Below are positions 54,624-63,970 of a DNA stretch of 64,000 nucleotides, one piece after another; within the stretch, counting starts at the first letter, position 1, and each line of letters starts with the position of its first letter. The position numbers and the translations under genes were made by a program. The DNA is from Desulfovibrio sp. GTDB taxonomy: Bacteria; Desulfobacterota; Desulfovibrionia; Desulfovibrionales; Desulfovibrionaceae. The stretch is taken from NCBI GenBank assembly GCA_030145055.1, contig JAQYWK010000001.1:248001-312000 (forward strand), given 5' to 3'. Below the pieces are notes generated by a model. The model was not told the DNA's origin, ran no database searches, and was given only the letters and a program-made list of their open reading frames with translations.

Positions 54624-55094
54624 ATGATCAGTCTTAATATTCCAGGATTCGGACCGCTTAACATTGAACATCTCGTTTTAGACTACAATGGAACAATCGC
54701 CCTTGATGGAAATTTAATGCCCGGTATCGGTAAAACTCTTCAAGAATTATCTGTAGACATTGAAGTTCATGTACTCACAGCCGACACTTTCGGACAATGC
54801 GAAGAAAGTCTAGAAGGACTTCCCGTATCTATACACGTAATAAGCGGCCCTGCTGAAGATCAATCCAAACTCGACTACGTACGTTCACTTGGTGCTGAAA
54901 AGTGTGCCTGCGTAGGCAACGGACACAACGACGCCCTAATGCTAAAAGAAGCAGCTCTCGGTATCGCTATTTCAGGGCCGGAATGCCTATCTATGGCAGC
55001 AGCCAGATCCGCAGACATCTCGAGCGCAGAAATAGCTCACGCCTTAGGACTTTTCACGCACCCTATCAGGCTTATGACCACTCTCAGGTTCTAA
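54624..55094 (+). CDS. HAD-family phosphatase (soluble P-type ATPase-like)
   Basis: A 156-residue HAD-fold protein resembling the soluble P-type ATPase domain proteins. Motif I is LDYNGTIA, with Asp as nucleophile; motif III/IV reads CVGNGHNDALML, as in P-type ATPase phosphorylation domains (GDGxND). There is no membrane part. It may dephosphorylate a small substrate. GAGG precedes the ATG. It lies downstream of the amidase and 7 bp from the convergent zinc-ribbon gene. Confidence 0.85.
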   Translation: MISLNIPGFGPLNIEHLVLDYNGTIALDGNLMPGIGKTLQELSVDIEVHVLTADTFGQCEESLEGLPVSIHVISGPAEDQSKLDYVRSLGAEKCACVGNGHNDALMLKEAALGIAISGPECLSMAAARSADISSAEIAHALGLFTHPIRLMTTLRF

Positions 55095-55101
55095 TTGTAG
55101 A

Positions 55102-55335
55102 TCAGTTGTTAGTTTTAGTGCCCGAATAGGTAAAAGCTTTCTTGTCCATGGTATAGTAACTGCCACGGTCAATCCCAAAAGATTTACCGCAAGGACAAAA
55201 TATTTTCCCATCCCTCTCCTCTAAGTTCCAGATTTTTTTAATCCTTTCCTTATGACAGCGGTGCACCTCACCCTTACCTATTTTATAATACTTCAGTAGC
55301 TTTCGCCTGCATGCGGCACATTTCAAAACAAGCAT
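55102..55335 (-). CDS. Small zinc-ribbon-like protein
   Basis: A 77-residue basic protein with Cys pairs in the arrangement CAAC, then RCHKER, and CPCGKSFG, consistent with a metal-bound ribbon. No family is recognised. It follows the REC-GGDEF-like gene by 8 bp, so it belongs to the same transcript. It may be an adaptor, but no evidence shows this. Confidence 0.6.
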   Translation of the reverse strand: MLVLKCAACRRKLLKYYKIGKGEVHRCHKERIKKIWNLEERDGKIFCPCGKSFGIDRGSYYTMDKKAFTYSGTKTNN

Positions 55336-55343
55336 AAATATTC

Positions 55344-56597
55344 TTATACAAAGCGGGAAGAATCCGCTCCGGTAGTCTGCATTTTTGCGAGAACTGCAGT
55401 CACTTTCGACATAGCTGTATCCAGGTCGGTATCCCCTTCTCTCGTTACAGCAAAAGAAGCAGTCCCTTTGAACCTTTTACCAGCTTGCCCTACAGCAGTT
55501 TTAGAGAAACTAAGCTGTGCGGCAAGAAGATCATTCTTCAATACATCCGGATCCTCAGCTAAAATTAGAAATCCATCACCACAACGAGCGGAAAGCAACC
55601 AACCAAGAGACTGTTGTTCTAAATTAGCCGCAGCTTTTTTTAAAGCCGCAAACCCTGCGTCCCATCCAAATTTACCGTTTATATCAGCCATATTATCTAC
55701 GTTAAATGCCGCTATAATCGGAGCTTTACCCTGCTTTGCAAGACTTTCAAAAAGATCACGTCCCTTCTCAAGGAAAACATTTAAATTACCAAATCCAGTC
55801 AGAGGGTCGCGGCTGTATGCATCTTTAATAGACGAAACGCGTTCCAAATCATTTAAATTATTGGTCACGCGCCATGAAAACTCTTCAACCTCAAATGGCT
55901 TTTTAAGGAAATCATTTGCGCCGCATTTGAGAAATTTAGCGGTGATAGCACCAGAATCGTGGGCAGAAACACCAAGTATTGCAAGCTGATCCCGGTAATG
56001 AGTTTTGCGGACTTTAGTTACGAGTTCAAAACCATCCATCTCAGGCATTTCATAATCAGTAAGAAGCAATTTAACATCTGGGTTCGCTTGAATTATTTTT
56101 AGAGCTTTTGCTCCATCGTCAGCACCGAATACAGTAAAATTGAGTCGCTCCAAAAGCTTGCACATGATCTTTCGAGCTGTGCCATTATCCTCAGCGACAA
56201 CCACCTTAATATCACGGTTTGAATGAATCCGCCTGATCAAATCCACCATATCATCGAGGTCACTACGGTTTGATTTGTTGAAATAATCAAGCACATTTTT
56301 TTCGATAAATCTGTTGCGTATTTTTTCATCAAAAGATGAAGTCAAAACTATGCAAGGAATATGGCGAGAAAGGACATAATCGACAGCTTCGCCATCTGGT
56401 CCGCCTTTGATATTCAGATTGAGCACTGCAATAAAAATATCGCTATTGTTTTTCAATATATCTTCAACCTGATCAAAAGAAGAAGCTACTTCGACATCAA
56501 AAGGGGTGATGCTCTCGACATGTTCGGTTATAACTCGCGCCTGAGTCTGGCTACTTTCGACAACAAGGACGGTGTTTTTAATTGAGCTTTCAGCCAT
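55344..56597 (-). CDS. Double-receiver protein with degenerate GGDEF domain
   Basis: A 417-residue cytoplasmic signalling protein. The first receiver (residues 8-120) has lost the phospho-acceptor, reading VLNLNIKGGPDG with Asn. The second (130-255) is intact: VVVAEDNGTARK, LLLTDYEMPEMDG and FLKKPFE. The C-terminal part follows a GGDEF scheme (DPLTGFGNLNVFLEKG, NVDNMADINGKFGW), but the active-site loop is RCGDGF instead of GG[DE]EF, so diguanylate cyclase activity is doubtful. It may act as a c-di-GMP sensor or pseudo-enzyme scaffold. GGAG stands before the ATG at 56597. Confidence 0.85.
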   Translation of the reverse strand: MAESSIKNTVLVVESSQTQARVITEHVESITPFDVEVASSFDQVEDILKNNSDIFIAVLNLNIKGGPDGEAVDYVLSRHIPCIVLTSSFDEKIRNRFIEKNVLDYFNKSNRSDLDDMVDLIRRIHSNRDIKVVVAEDNGTARKIMCKLLERLNFTVFGADDGAKALKIIQANPDVKLLLTDYEMPEMDGFELVTKVRKTHYRDQLAILGVSAHDSGAITAKFLKCGANDFLKKPFEVEEFSWRVTNNLNDLERVSSIKDAYSRDPLTGFGNLNVFLEKGRDLFESLAKQGKAPIIAAFNVDNMADINGKFGWDAGFAALKKAAANLEQQSLGWLLSARCGDGFLILAEDPDVLKNDLLAAQLSFSKTAVGQAGKRFKGTASFAVTREGDTDLDTAMSKVTAVLAKMQTTGADSSRFV

Positions 56598-56688
56598 TCA
56601 ATGTCTCCGGTTCGTATTAGTTAAAATTCCTATTATTAAGGCTAATTTTGATAAAAAAATACAAAATAGCAAGAAAAACTTTTACCCA

Positions 56689-56985
56689 TCAATTATCTAT
56701 TATTTCGCCTTCATATTCATCAAAAATATCATCTATGCTAACGTTCTCTCTTATTTCTATCTTTTCAGAGTCAGGAGTGGCTAGGGCCTCATTTATACTA
56801 TTTCCTTCGGACAGATGCTCATCAAGAGACTCCGTCCCTGTGCTGTTGGTCCCTGCATTCTGAATCTCATCAACATTGGCAGCAACGACAGCAACGCCCA
56901 CAGCGCCAGCCATAACCCACAGACACCCGCTAGAAAAGTAAGAAAATAAAAGAATGCATAAAGCTGTAATCAACGCTTTTTTCAC
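56689..56985 (-). CDS. Small lipoprotein, unknown
   Basis: A 98-residue lipoprotein: basic start, hydrophobic helix and lipobox SSGC near residue 21, then a Gly/Ala/Val stretch and an acidic polar tail ending EYEGEIIDN. The start is a GTG at 56985 within GTGA, overlapping the manC stop by 4 bp, which means translational coupling. The function is unknown. Confidence 0.65.
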   Translation of the reverse strand: MKKALITALCILLFSYFSSGCLWVMAGAVGVAVVAANVDEIQNAGTNSTGTESLDEHLSEGNSINEALATPDSEKIEIRENVSIDDIFDEYEGEIIDN

Positions 56986-58412
56986 GACTTTGGATTATCT
57001 CCAGATCGTCCGTAAGCATCTTCGAAGCGCGAGATATCATCTTCACCAAGATAGCTGCCTGTCTGAACCTCGATAAGCTCGAGATCAATTTTTCCGGGGT
57101 TAGTAAGCCTATGCTTCACCCCGATAGGAATATAAGTAGACTGATCCTCTCGGAGCATCGTTTCTTCTTCACCAATTAGCACGCTAGCTGTACCGCTTAC
57201 AACAACCCAGTGCTCAGCCCTGTGATGATGCATCTGAAGCGAAAGTATACCACCGGGCTTAACGATTATCCGCTTAACCTGAAATCTAGCACTGGAATCA
57301 ACAAGCTCATAGGATCCCCACGGCCGAAAGACTTTCCTATGAACGGAAGCCTCAGCTCTTCCGTCTCGGCTCAGCTTTTCAACCAGTTTTTTTACATCCT
57401 GAGTACAACTGCGATCCGCAACAAGAACAGCATCCTTGGTTTCGACCACCACCATATTATCGACTCCTACAACGCCGATAACTCTCCCGGATGAATACAT
57501 AAAACTATTAGTAACACCCTCATCAAGGACATCTCCGATGATCACATTGCCATTCGCATCATCTGGCATCTCCCGCATCAGAGAATCCCACGAGCCAATA
57601 TCTGACCAGCCACTATCTAAAGGAACGACAACTCGGTTTTTCACTTGTTCCATCACCGCATAATCAACTGATTTTGCGGGACATGAGAGAAAGCTTTCTT
57701 CATCCAACCTTACAAAATCTAAATCTGACTGCGCTTTTTCAACAGAATCGAGACATGCATCATATATATCAGACTCAAGCTCTTTAAGAGCGTCTAAAAA
57801 CACGCTGGCCTTGAAAAGAAAGACTCCGCCATTCCAAAAATACTCACCGGAATCAAGATAGATTTGAGCGGTTTTAAAATCAGGCTTTTCCACAAAATCA
57901 GTAACAGGACAAACGCCCTGACCGGGGAAATAATCACCATGTTTAATATAGCCATAACCCGTTTCAGGAGAGATTGGGACTATTCCGAAAAGAACAAAAT
58001 CGCCTTTGTTCGCATTTTCTACTCCGCGCTGGACTGCATCATAAAAAGCAACTGAATTCTGAAATATGTGATCAGACGGCATAACGAGCATAAGCCCGTC
58101 CGGATTTTGTGCCTGAACGCGAAACGCAGCCACGGCAATTGCCGGCGCAGAATTTCTTCCTTCAGGTTCAAGAAAAATTGTATCAGGAGAAACATCAATC
58201 TGGCGTAACTGTTCCGCCACCATAAACCTGTAACACTCATTACAAACAACAATTGGGTCGCCAGACTCCGCGACAGAGCACCCGCGCCTTACAGTCGTTT
58301 GCAATAGCGATCCATCACCCATGAAATCCAGCAATTGCTTGGGGTGTAGCTTACGTGAAAGCGGCCATAAACGAGTCCCGCTTCCCCCAGAAAGAATAAC
58401 AGGTATAATCAT
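56982..58412 (-). CDS. manC: Mannose-1-phosphate guanylyltransferase / mannose-6-phosphate isomerase
   Basis: Bifunctional enzyme making GDP-mannose for surface polysaccharides. The 476-residue protein opens with the nucleotidyltransferase signature GGSGTRLWPLSRKLHPKQ and ends with the type II phosphomannose isomerase cupin (RPWGSYE, LSLQMHHHRAEHWVVVSG). ManC, AlgA and CpsB are the same family. It is divergent from the MucR-type gene across a 620-bp AT-rich region and overlaps a small lipoprotein gene downstream. Confidence 0.95.
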   Translation of the reverse strand: MIIPVILSGGSGTRLWPLSRKLHPKQLLDFMGDGSLLQTTVRRGCSVAESGDPIVVCNECYRFMVAEQLRQIDVSPDTIFLEPEGRNSAPAIAVAAFRVQAQNPDGLMLVMPSDHIFQNSVAFYDAVQRGVENANKGDFVLFGIVPISPETGYGYIKHGDYFPGQGVCPVTDFVEKPDFKTAQIYLDSGEYFWNGGVFLFKASVFLDALKELESDIYDACLDSVEKAQSDLDFVRLDEESFLSCPAKSVDYAVMEQVKNRVVVPLDSGWSDIGSWDSLMREMPDDANGNVIIGDVLDEGVTNSFMYSSGRVIGVVGVDNMVVVETKDAVLVADRSCTQDVKKLVEKLSRDGRAEASVHRKVFRPWGSYELVDSSARFQVKRIIVKPGGILSLQMHHHRAEHWVVVSGTASVLIGEEETMLREDQSTYIPIGVKHRLTNPGKIDLELIEVQTGSYLGEDDISRFEDAYGRSGDNPKS

Positions 58413-59036
58413 CGTATCTCCCTACCTTCGACTATCCAAAAAAACTATACTCATACTACTAAAAAACAAACACAAAAGCATACTCGACAATTAACCCACA
58501 AAATACAAACTTTATCTAATAATCAAATCAACACTTAAAATACGATATTTATTAGCCTAGAATATTTTAAATTAATTTCAACAAAGCAAAAACAATACAA
58601 ACTACTTAGCACCACTCTCCTGTGAAGTTAAGAAACTCATTCATTGTTATTACTTTTTTAACAAACGCTCGCAAAGATGAGAGCACTCACATTTTTCATT
58701 TAAAATAACTTTAATTCTATTCCGTAATTATTGTTATGCAAGAATTTGGCGTATACTCAGCATAATTCATACTCATTTTACATAATATTAAACATACTAT
58801 AACTAGTATGATCCAAATATTGCACATATCTTGCTAAAAAAAATATTTAAATAATGTTAAAATAAATCCGCTAACACTTATTACCTTAAAACATTTCAAA
58901 ACAACATCTATTATAAAGAGTAACAATAAAAAAGTGCAAATTCATCTAATACATTTGACAGTAATTACAATCTACCTTATTCCCTATATATCCAAGACGG
59001 CCATTAGTCTAAAAATAATCCCCATAGGAGACTCAC
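58413..59036. other. Long AT-rich divergent intergenic region
   Basis: About 620 bp with no supported gene on either strand. It is conspicuously AT-rich with many T-A steps and runs of A or T. It lies between manC and the MucR-type gene. MucR/Ros proteins bind AT-rich DNA with T-A steps, so this may hold autoregulatory and polysaccharide control sites. Confidence 0.5.
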
Positions 59037-59423
59037 ATGGATGATTACCTTAAAGAAGCTTTGGAAATAGTCAAAGCACAGGCCAGCGTTAGAACCATGA
59101 ATGAAGATGAAATAACTTCCATGGTCCGCAAGCTCTCTGCTGGTATTAAGGACATTGCTGAAAACGCTCTTCCAGCTAAGGAAGATTCTCCTGCATGCGA
59201 TCCTAAGAAATCAATTAAAGAGAAATCAATCGTTTGTTGTGAATGCGGAAAAGCTTTTAAAATAATTACCAAAAAGCACCTTTTATCACATGACCTTACT
59301 CCGGACGAATACCGGGAAAAACACGGTCTCAAAAAGAAAACACCTCTTGTTTGTAAATCTTTACAGCGCGAACGTCGTAAAAAGATGAAAGAGATGCAGC
59401 TTTGGACAAAACGCGGTAAATAG
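59037..59423 (+). CDS. MucR/Ros-family zinc-finger transcriptional regulator
   Basis: A 128-residue DNA-binding protein. The zinc finger reads CCECGKAF, then 9 residues, His and a short spacer to H (LLSHDLTPDEYREKHGL), the Ros/MucR type. The C-terminus is strongly basic (ERRKKMKEMQLWTKRGK). MucR regulates exopolysaccharide and surface genes by bridging AT-rich DNA. It is divergent from manC across the AT-rich region and is followed by a hairpin terminator. It could regulate manC and the sugar genes downstream. Confidence 0.88.
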   Translation: MDDYLKEALEIVKAQASVRTMNEDEITSMVRKLSAGIKDIAENALPAKEDSPACDPKKSIKEKSIVCCECGKAFKIITKKHLLSHDLTPDEYREKHGLKKKTPLVCKSLQRERRKKMKEMQLWTKRGK

Positions 59424-59446
59424 CCCGTTTTTAAAAAATCCAGCTT

Positions 59447-59482
59447 AAAAAGAGCCATTCACGATTGTGGATGGCTCTTTCA
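59447..59482 (+). terminator. Terminator of the MucR-type gene
   Basis: AAAGAGCCATTCAC pairs with GTGGATGGCTCTTT (one mismatch), with a 3-base loop. The T-run is short. Confidence 0.7.
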
Positions 59483-59580
59483 AATGCTTCCCTCCGCGAC
59501 TATTCTGTTATAGTATTCTTCTAAAGGACATTCACAAGCAACGTCTTAAAATATTCATTAGATTTAAAAAAAACTACAAC

Positions 59581-60417
59581 ATGAATAGAAGAACTTTTCT
59601 AAAAACCTTATGCACAGTAGCAACGGCAACCACACTCTATGGATTGCCGGAAATTGTTCATGCAGATGCACCCAGCCCCTCAGACAAAGACCTGAAAGAC
59701 TACCTCCATAACATGGCCAACTTTGATATGGCCCATAGAGGAGACATAATCCTCAAAGGCAAACAACTTGCGATCCTTAAGTCCACTTTAAAAAAACTGC
59801 GCCAAACTCAACGCACGGTCGGGTTTGGAAATTTCGCTGTCATCAGTTTTGATGATGGACTTAGCTTTGCCCGCAGATATTCTTCCATTGGCGCATTCAC
59901 CAAAGATGAAATAGAGTTCATGGATTATACTTTTCACTTTGACGCAGCTAATTACGGTTTTTTCGGAGAAAGACCGATATCAAACTTAACCAGCCGCGTA
60001 TCAAAGAAAGATCTTATAAAAATACCGAGAAGTGGGAACTATCTATATCGCGGACAGCCACACGAGACGTACAAATCAATAAAACATCTTCTTGGAAAGA
60101 AAGTTTACCTGACATCGGGTGTGCGCGGCATCATGAAGCAGTTCATTTTATTTTATTCTAAGGCCGCCTCCAATAACGGAAACCTTTCACTTGCATCACG
60201 GTCACTCGCTCCCCCCGGGTACTCATTTCACGGAATAGGAGATTTCGATGTGGGCGAGACAGGGTTAGGATCTGCAAATTTCAGTGTAAGCTTTGCTAAA
60301 ACTGAAACATGTGCGCGGCTACGTAAGCAAGGATATCTGAAACTTCGCTACCCCGAAGAGAATATGCTCGGAGTACGTTATGAACCTTGGCACATAAAAG
60401 TTAATGAAGTTAAATGA
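59581..60417 (+). CDS. Exported D-alanyl-D-alanine carboxypeptidase-like protein (VanY, M15B)
   Basis: Trims the terminal D-Ala from peptidoglycan stem peptides in the periplasm. The 278-residue protein begins with a twin-arginine-type signal (MNRRTFLKTL). M15B motifs follow: TSGVRGIM, SFHGIGDFDVG (zinc His and Asp) and RYEPWHIK (zinc His and the catalytic Glu). I chose ATG 59581 rather than the longer TTG frame from 59467, because the RRTFLK signal begins there. It is a single gene between mucR and fliM. Tat export suggests folding before export. Confidence 0.88.
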   Translation: MNRRTFLKTLCTVATATTLYGLPEIVHADAPSPSDKDLKDYLHNMANFDMAHRGDIILKGKQLAILKSTLKKLRQTQRTVGFGNFAVISFDDGLSFARRYSSIGAFTKDEIEFMDYTFHFDAANYGFFGERPISNLTSRVSKKDLIKIPRSGNYLYRGQPHETYKSIKHLLGKKVYLTSGVRGIMKQFILFYSKAASNNGNLSLASRSLAPPGYSFHGIGDFDVGETGLGSANFSVSFAKTETCARLRKQGYLKLRYPEENMLGVRYEPWHIKVNEVK

Positions 60418-60601
60418 TAACAGCACTTAGCTGCCGTACTAAAGATTATCTCAAATAATACGATATAATATATAGTACAAAAAACAGTCACACTTGCACC
60501 ATTTCTAGAGGGTAAACGGTGGCTTTCATTTACTTTGTCGTATAAAGAAGTTAATTAATAGTGATTAGCAATTGTAAAACTCTAACACGGAACACATAAG
60601 A

Positions 60602-61582
60602 ATGAGCAAAATCCTTCAACAGGATGAAGTCGATGCACTGCTCAGAGGTCTCTCCGGCGGAGAGGTTGAAGCTGAGCAAGATATACCGGATGATGATTCC
60701 GGCGTAGTTTCGTTCGACCTTGCGAATCAAGACCGCATTATCCGTGGTCGTATGCCAGTTCTTGAAATTGTTAATGATCGTTTCGCGCGCTTAGCAACCA
60801 ATAATCTAGCCAATACCATGCGCAAAAGGGTCGATATTAACCCAATTTCTATCGACATGTCTAAATTCGGGGACTTTATGAGGTCCCTACCTGTACCGAC
60901 TTCACTCTCTATTTTTAAAATGGATCCACTTCGCGGAAATGCCATTCTGGTCGTTGATTCACGCCTAGTCTTTGCACTTGTGGAAAGCTTTTTCGGAGGT
61001 TCCGGATCTCAGCCAAAGGTTGAGGGGCGTGACTTCACTCCAATCGAGCAGGCAATCGTAGACCGCGTTGTAAAAATTGCCCTTTCAAACCTCGAAGACT
61101 CATGGCGCCCGGTTCACGAAGTTCATCTAGAGCTTATCCGCTCTGAAGTTAACCCTCAGTTCGCGGCTATCGTTCCACCTTCAGATGTTGTTATCGTCAT
61201 CACATTTGAAGTAGAACTGGAAAATGCAATCGGCTCACTTATCGTCTGCCTGCCATACTCTACTCTCGAGCCTATCCGTTCAAAACTCCATGCATCTTTC
61301 CAGTCCGAAAGACTCGAAATTGACCATGTCTGGGTAAGCAGATTTAAAGAAAGACTTCTTGAAACGCCTGTAGAACTGATGGTTCGTCTAGGCAGAACAA
61401 AAATCACAGGACGCCAGCTTGTAAACCTTCAAGAAGGAGATCTTCTACTTCTCGATACTGATGAAGAAGACAAACTCGAATGCGAAGTGGAAGGAATTCT
61501 TAAATATTACGGACTTCCTGGAAAAGTTAAGGCAAACCGCGCAATCCAAATCACTAGTGCCATTGAACCTAAAATGACCTAG
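60602..61582 (+). CDS. fliM: Flagellar motor switch protein FliM
   Basis: Part of the C-ring, which binds phospho-CheY and sets rotation direction. The 326-residue protein starts with the conserved EIDALL-like CheY-binding peptide, here LQQDEVDALLRGL. It continues with the FliM core (DRIIRGRMPVLEIVNDRFAR, PTSLSIFKMDPLRG, VESFFGGSG) and ends with the SPOA/FliN-like domain. It stands apart from any other flagellar gene here. The upstream spacing of about 180 bp holds its own promoter region. Confidence 0.95.
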   Translation: MSKILQQDEVDALLRGLSGGEVEAEQDIPDDDSGVVSFDLANQDRIIRGRMPVLEIVNDRFARLATNNLANTMRKRVDINPISIDMSKFGDFMRSLPVPTSLSIFKMDPLRGNAILVVDSRLVFALVESFFGGSGSQPKVEGRDFTPIEQAIVDRVVKIALSNLEDSWRPVHEVHLELIRSEVNPQFAAIVPPSDVVIVITFEVELENAIGSLIVCLPYSTLEPIRSKLHASFQSERLEIDHVWVSRFKERLLETPVELMVRLGRTKITGRQLVNLQEGDLLLLDTDEEDKLECEVEGILKYYGLPGKVKANRAIQITSAIEPKMT

Positions 61583-61711
61583 GTATACTCCTACGTGTTG
61601 ATGCCCTCTTGACTCTCATCCCGCCCATACCTACAATCAGTCAGTTATTTTAAAAATTGAATGTATTTTTAGGTATTTGTTTTCAATACTACTCGCAAAT
61701 AAAAGGCTGAA

Positions 61712-62470
61712 ATGACCAGCATCACAGGATTAGTCCTTACATATAATGGTGAAAGACTGCTAGATGAAGCTCTTGCCAGCCTATCATTCTGCTCTGAAAT
61801 TCTACTCATAGACTCAGGCTCGTCTGACGCAACTCTTGATATAGCAAAAAAATACAATGCTAGAGTAATTCACAATGATTGGAATGGCGCTATCGAACAG
61901 CATAAGTTCGCGGTAAAACAGATCAAAACCCCATGGGTTGTTACGATTGATCAGGATGAAATAGTCTCTACTGAACTTAGAGATAGCATCGTGAAGAACC
62001 TCGAAAATCCGACCAATGATATAGACGGGTTCTACTGCCCGCGTAAATCATGGTATTTCAATCGGTTCATACTCCATAGTGGATGGTACCCTGACAAACT
62101 TTTCCGCATCTACAAGCCTGAAGGAATCAGCATAGGTGGCATCAGACCTCATGAAGAGCTTCGCCCGATAACGAAGGCCGGAGAACTAAAAGGGGATATA
62201 ATTCATTACCCCTACGAAAATTTTAATCAGCACCTAGAAAAGATTAATTACTACACCCAAGATGCGGCCGAAGACCTTTATTCGCGTGGTAAACGAGGTT
62301 CTCTCGGCAGCGCTATAAGTCATGGAATAGGTAAATTTTTAAAACAATACATACTCAAGCAGGGTTTTCTAGATGGCCGTGCAGGGTTCATAATCGCTGT
62401 GCACGGCTTCTTTTACACCTTTCAAAAATATATCCGGCTTGCTGAACTAGAACTGAAGGATAAAAAATGA
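61712..62470 (+). CDS. Family 2 glycosyltransferase (WaaE/KdtX-like)
   Basis: A 252-residue glycosyltransferase with VLTYNGERLLDEALASL at the start, the acidic region LLIDSGSSDATLDIA, IDQDEIVSTELRDSI and the typical WaaE block RKSWYFNRFILHSGWYPDK followed by the RIYKPEG region. Such proteins add a hexose to the lipopolysaccharide inner core. The stop overlaps the next start by 4 bp, so it belongs to the following sugar operon. Confidence 0.88.
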   Translation: MTSITGLVLTYNGERLLDEALASLSFCSEILLIDSGSSDATLDIAKKYNARVIHNDWNGAIEQHKFAVKQIKTPWVVTIDQDEIVSTELRDSIVKNLENPTNDIDGFYCPRKSWYFNRFILHSGWYPDKLFRIYKPEGISIGGIRPHEELRPITKAGELKGDIIHYPYENFNQHLEKINYYTQDAAEDLYSRGKRGSLGSAISHGIGKFLKQYILKQGFLDGRAGFIIAVHGFFYTFQKYIRLAELELKDKK

Positions 62471-62883
62471 TTAATGAAGATAAACCACATATTATCAATC
62501 TTCCAAAAATAGAAGATAATCGCGGCAACCTGACTTTCATTGAAAACAGCCGTCATATTCCCTTTGATATCAAAAGAGTTTATTATCTCTATGACGTCCC
62601 TGGCGGAGAGTCGCGCGGCGGGCACGCTCATAAAGAATTAAGGCAATACATCATTGCCGCATCAGGCAGCTTTGATGTAGTATTGGATGATGGAAAAACT
62701 AAAACAACGTTTTCACTTAATCGCTCATACTATGGCCTTTACGTTCCAAAAATGACTTGGCGTGAACTGGAAAATTTTTCATCTGGCTCTGTATGCCTTG
62801 TCCTAGCATCGGAATATTACGATCCGGCTGATTACTACTACACCTATGAAGACTTCATGAAGGCGGTAAGAACTAATGACTAA
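62467..62883 (+). CDS. fdtA: TDP-4-oxo-6-deoxyglucose 3,4-oxoisomerase (FdtA/QdtA-like)
   Basis: Isomerises the 4-keto sugar nucleotide to the 3-keto form needed for 3-amino-3,6-dideoxyhexoses. The 138-residue cupin has EDNRGNLTFIE, then SRGGHAHKELRQYIIAASG, in which the His residues form the active site. WxcM-type enzymes share this region. It overlaps the next gene, an aminotransferase, by 8 bp, and the order isomerase-aminotransferase is diagnostic for the pathway. Confidence 0.88.
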   Translation: MINEDKPHIINLPKIEDNRGNLTFIENSRHIPFDIKRVYYLYDVPGGESRGGHAHKELRQYIIAASGSFDVVLDDGKTKTTFSLNRSYYGLYVPKMTWRELENFSSGSVCLVLASEYYDPADYYYTYEDFMKAVRTND

Positions 62884-63970
62884 AATCAAATTTCTAGATG
62901 TAGGCTGGACCTACACAACCCTTGCAGCCAGGTTTGATGGCGCGGCAAAAAGAGTTTTCGAGTCAGGCTGGTATATCCTAGGTGATGAATTAAAAGCATT
63001 CGAAAATGAATTCGCATCGTATACCGGAGCCAAGCACTGCATTGGAACCGGCAACGGCCTGGATTCCTTAGAGCTAGCCCTACGAGCCGCAGGAGTCGGA
63101 CCTGGCGACGATGTTATGGTTCCCTCAAACACATTCATTGCCACGTGGCTTGCCGTAACCCGCACAGGGGCAAACATAGTCCCCGTTGAGCCCATTGAGG
63201 CCACCTACAACATGGATCCTGCCAAACTTGAGCAGGCCATGACCAAAAACACTAAAGCAATCATTCCGGTTCATCTTTACGGTCAGCCCGCAGATATGGA
63301 CCCAATAATGGCTTTTGCTGAAGCACATTCTCTATTCGTACTAACAGACGCGGCGCAAGCTCACGGCTCTTTCTATAAAGGAAGAATGAGCGGAACTTTA
63401 GGCCACGCTGCAGCTTTCAGTTTTTACCCCGGTAAAAATCTAGGAGCTTTCGGCGACGGTGGAGCAATCACGACGACCGACGAAACAATCGCCAATAAAA
63501 TCCGCAATATCGGAAACTACGGTTCATCGGAAAAGTATGTCCACGACTCTTTAGGATTCAATAGCAGACTGGATGAAATGCAGGCAGCTTTCCTTCGAAT
63601 CAAGCTTGAATTGCTCGATGACTGGAACTGGCGCAGAAGAAATATCGCAGATATTTACTTAAAAGGATTAAAAGATACTCCTTTAATTTTACCAGTAGTA
63701 GAAGAATGGGCACAACCAGTTTGGCACCTATTCGTAGTTCGCTGTAAAAGCAGAAACGCTTTAATAACTCACCTAAAAGAAAGCGGCATAGAAACGGGCA
63801 TTCACTACCCAACGCCGCCACACAAACAGGGTGCATACAAACATATGTCCCACCTTTCACTGCCAATTAGTGAAGCAATTCACCGCGAAGTAGTATCCCT
63901 ACCAATTGGGCCGCACATAACAGCAGGCCAAGCCGAATACGTAGTAAACGCAATCAAAGAATTCTACTAA
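62876..63970 (+). CDS. fdtB: Sugar nucleotide 3-aminotransferase (FdtB/QdtB-like, DegT family)
   Basis: Transfers an amino group, probably from glutamate, to the 3-keto sugar nucleotide made by FdtA. The 364-residue PLP enzyme has VPSNTFIATWLAVTRTG, TDAAQAHGSFYKGR and the PLP lysine in FYPGKNLGAFGDGGA, typical of the DegT/DnrJ/EryC1 family. C-terminal GIHYPTPPHKQGAY is the usual end. It may be followed by an acyltransferase outside the window. Length is typical. Confidence 0.92.
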   Translation: MTKIKFLDVGWTYTTLAARFDGAAKRVFESGWYILGDELKAFENEFASYTGAKHCIGTGNGLDSLELALRAAGVGPGDDVMVPSNTFIATWLAVTRTGANIVPVEPIEATYNMDPAKLEQAMTKNTKAIIPVHLYGQPADMDPIMAFAEAHSLFVLTDAAQAHGSFYKGRMSGTLGHAAAFSFYPGKNLGAFGDGGAITTTDETIANKIRNIGNYGSSEKYVHDSLGFNSRLDEMQAAFLRIKLELLDDWNWRRRNIADIYLKGLKDTPLILPVVEEWAQPVWHLFVVRCKSRNALITHLKESGIETGIHYPTPPHKQGAYKHMSHLSLPISEAIHREVVSLPIGPHITAGQAEYVVNAIKEFY

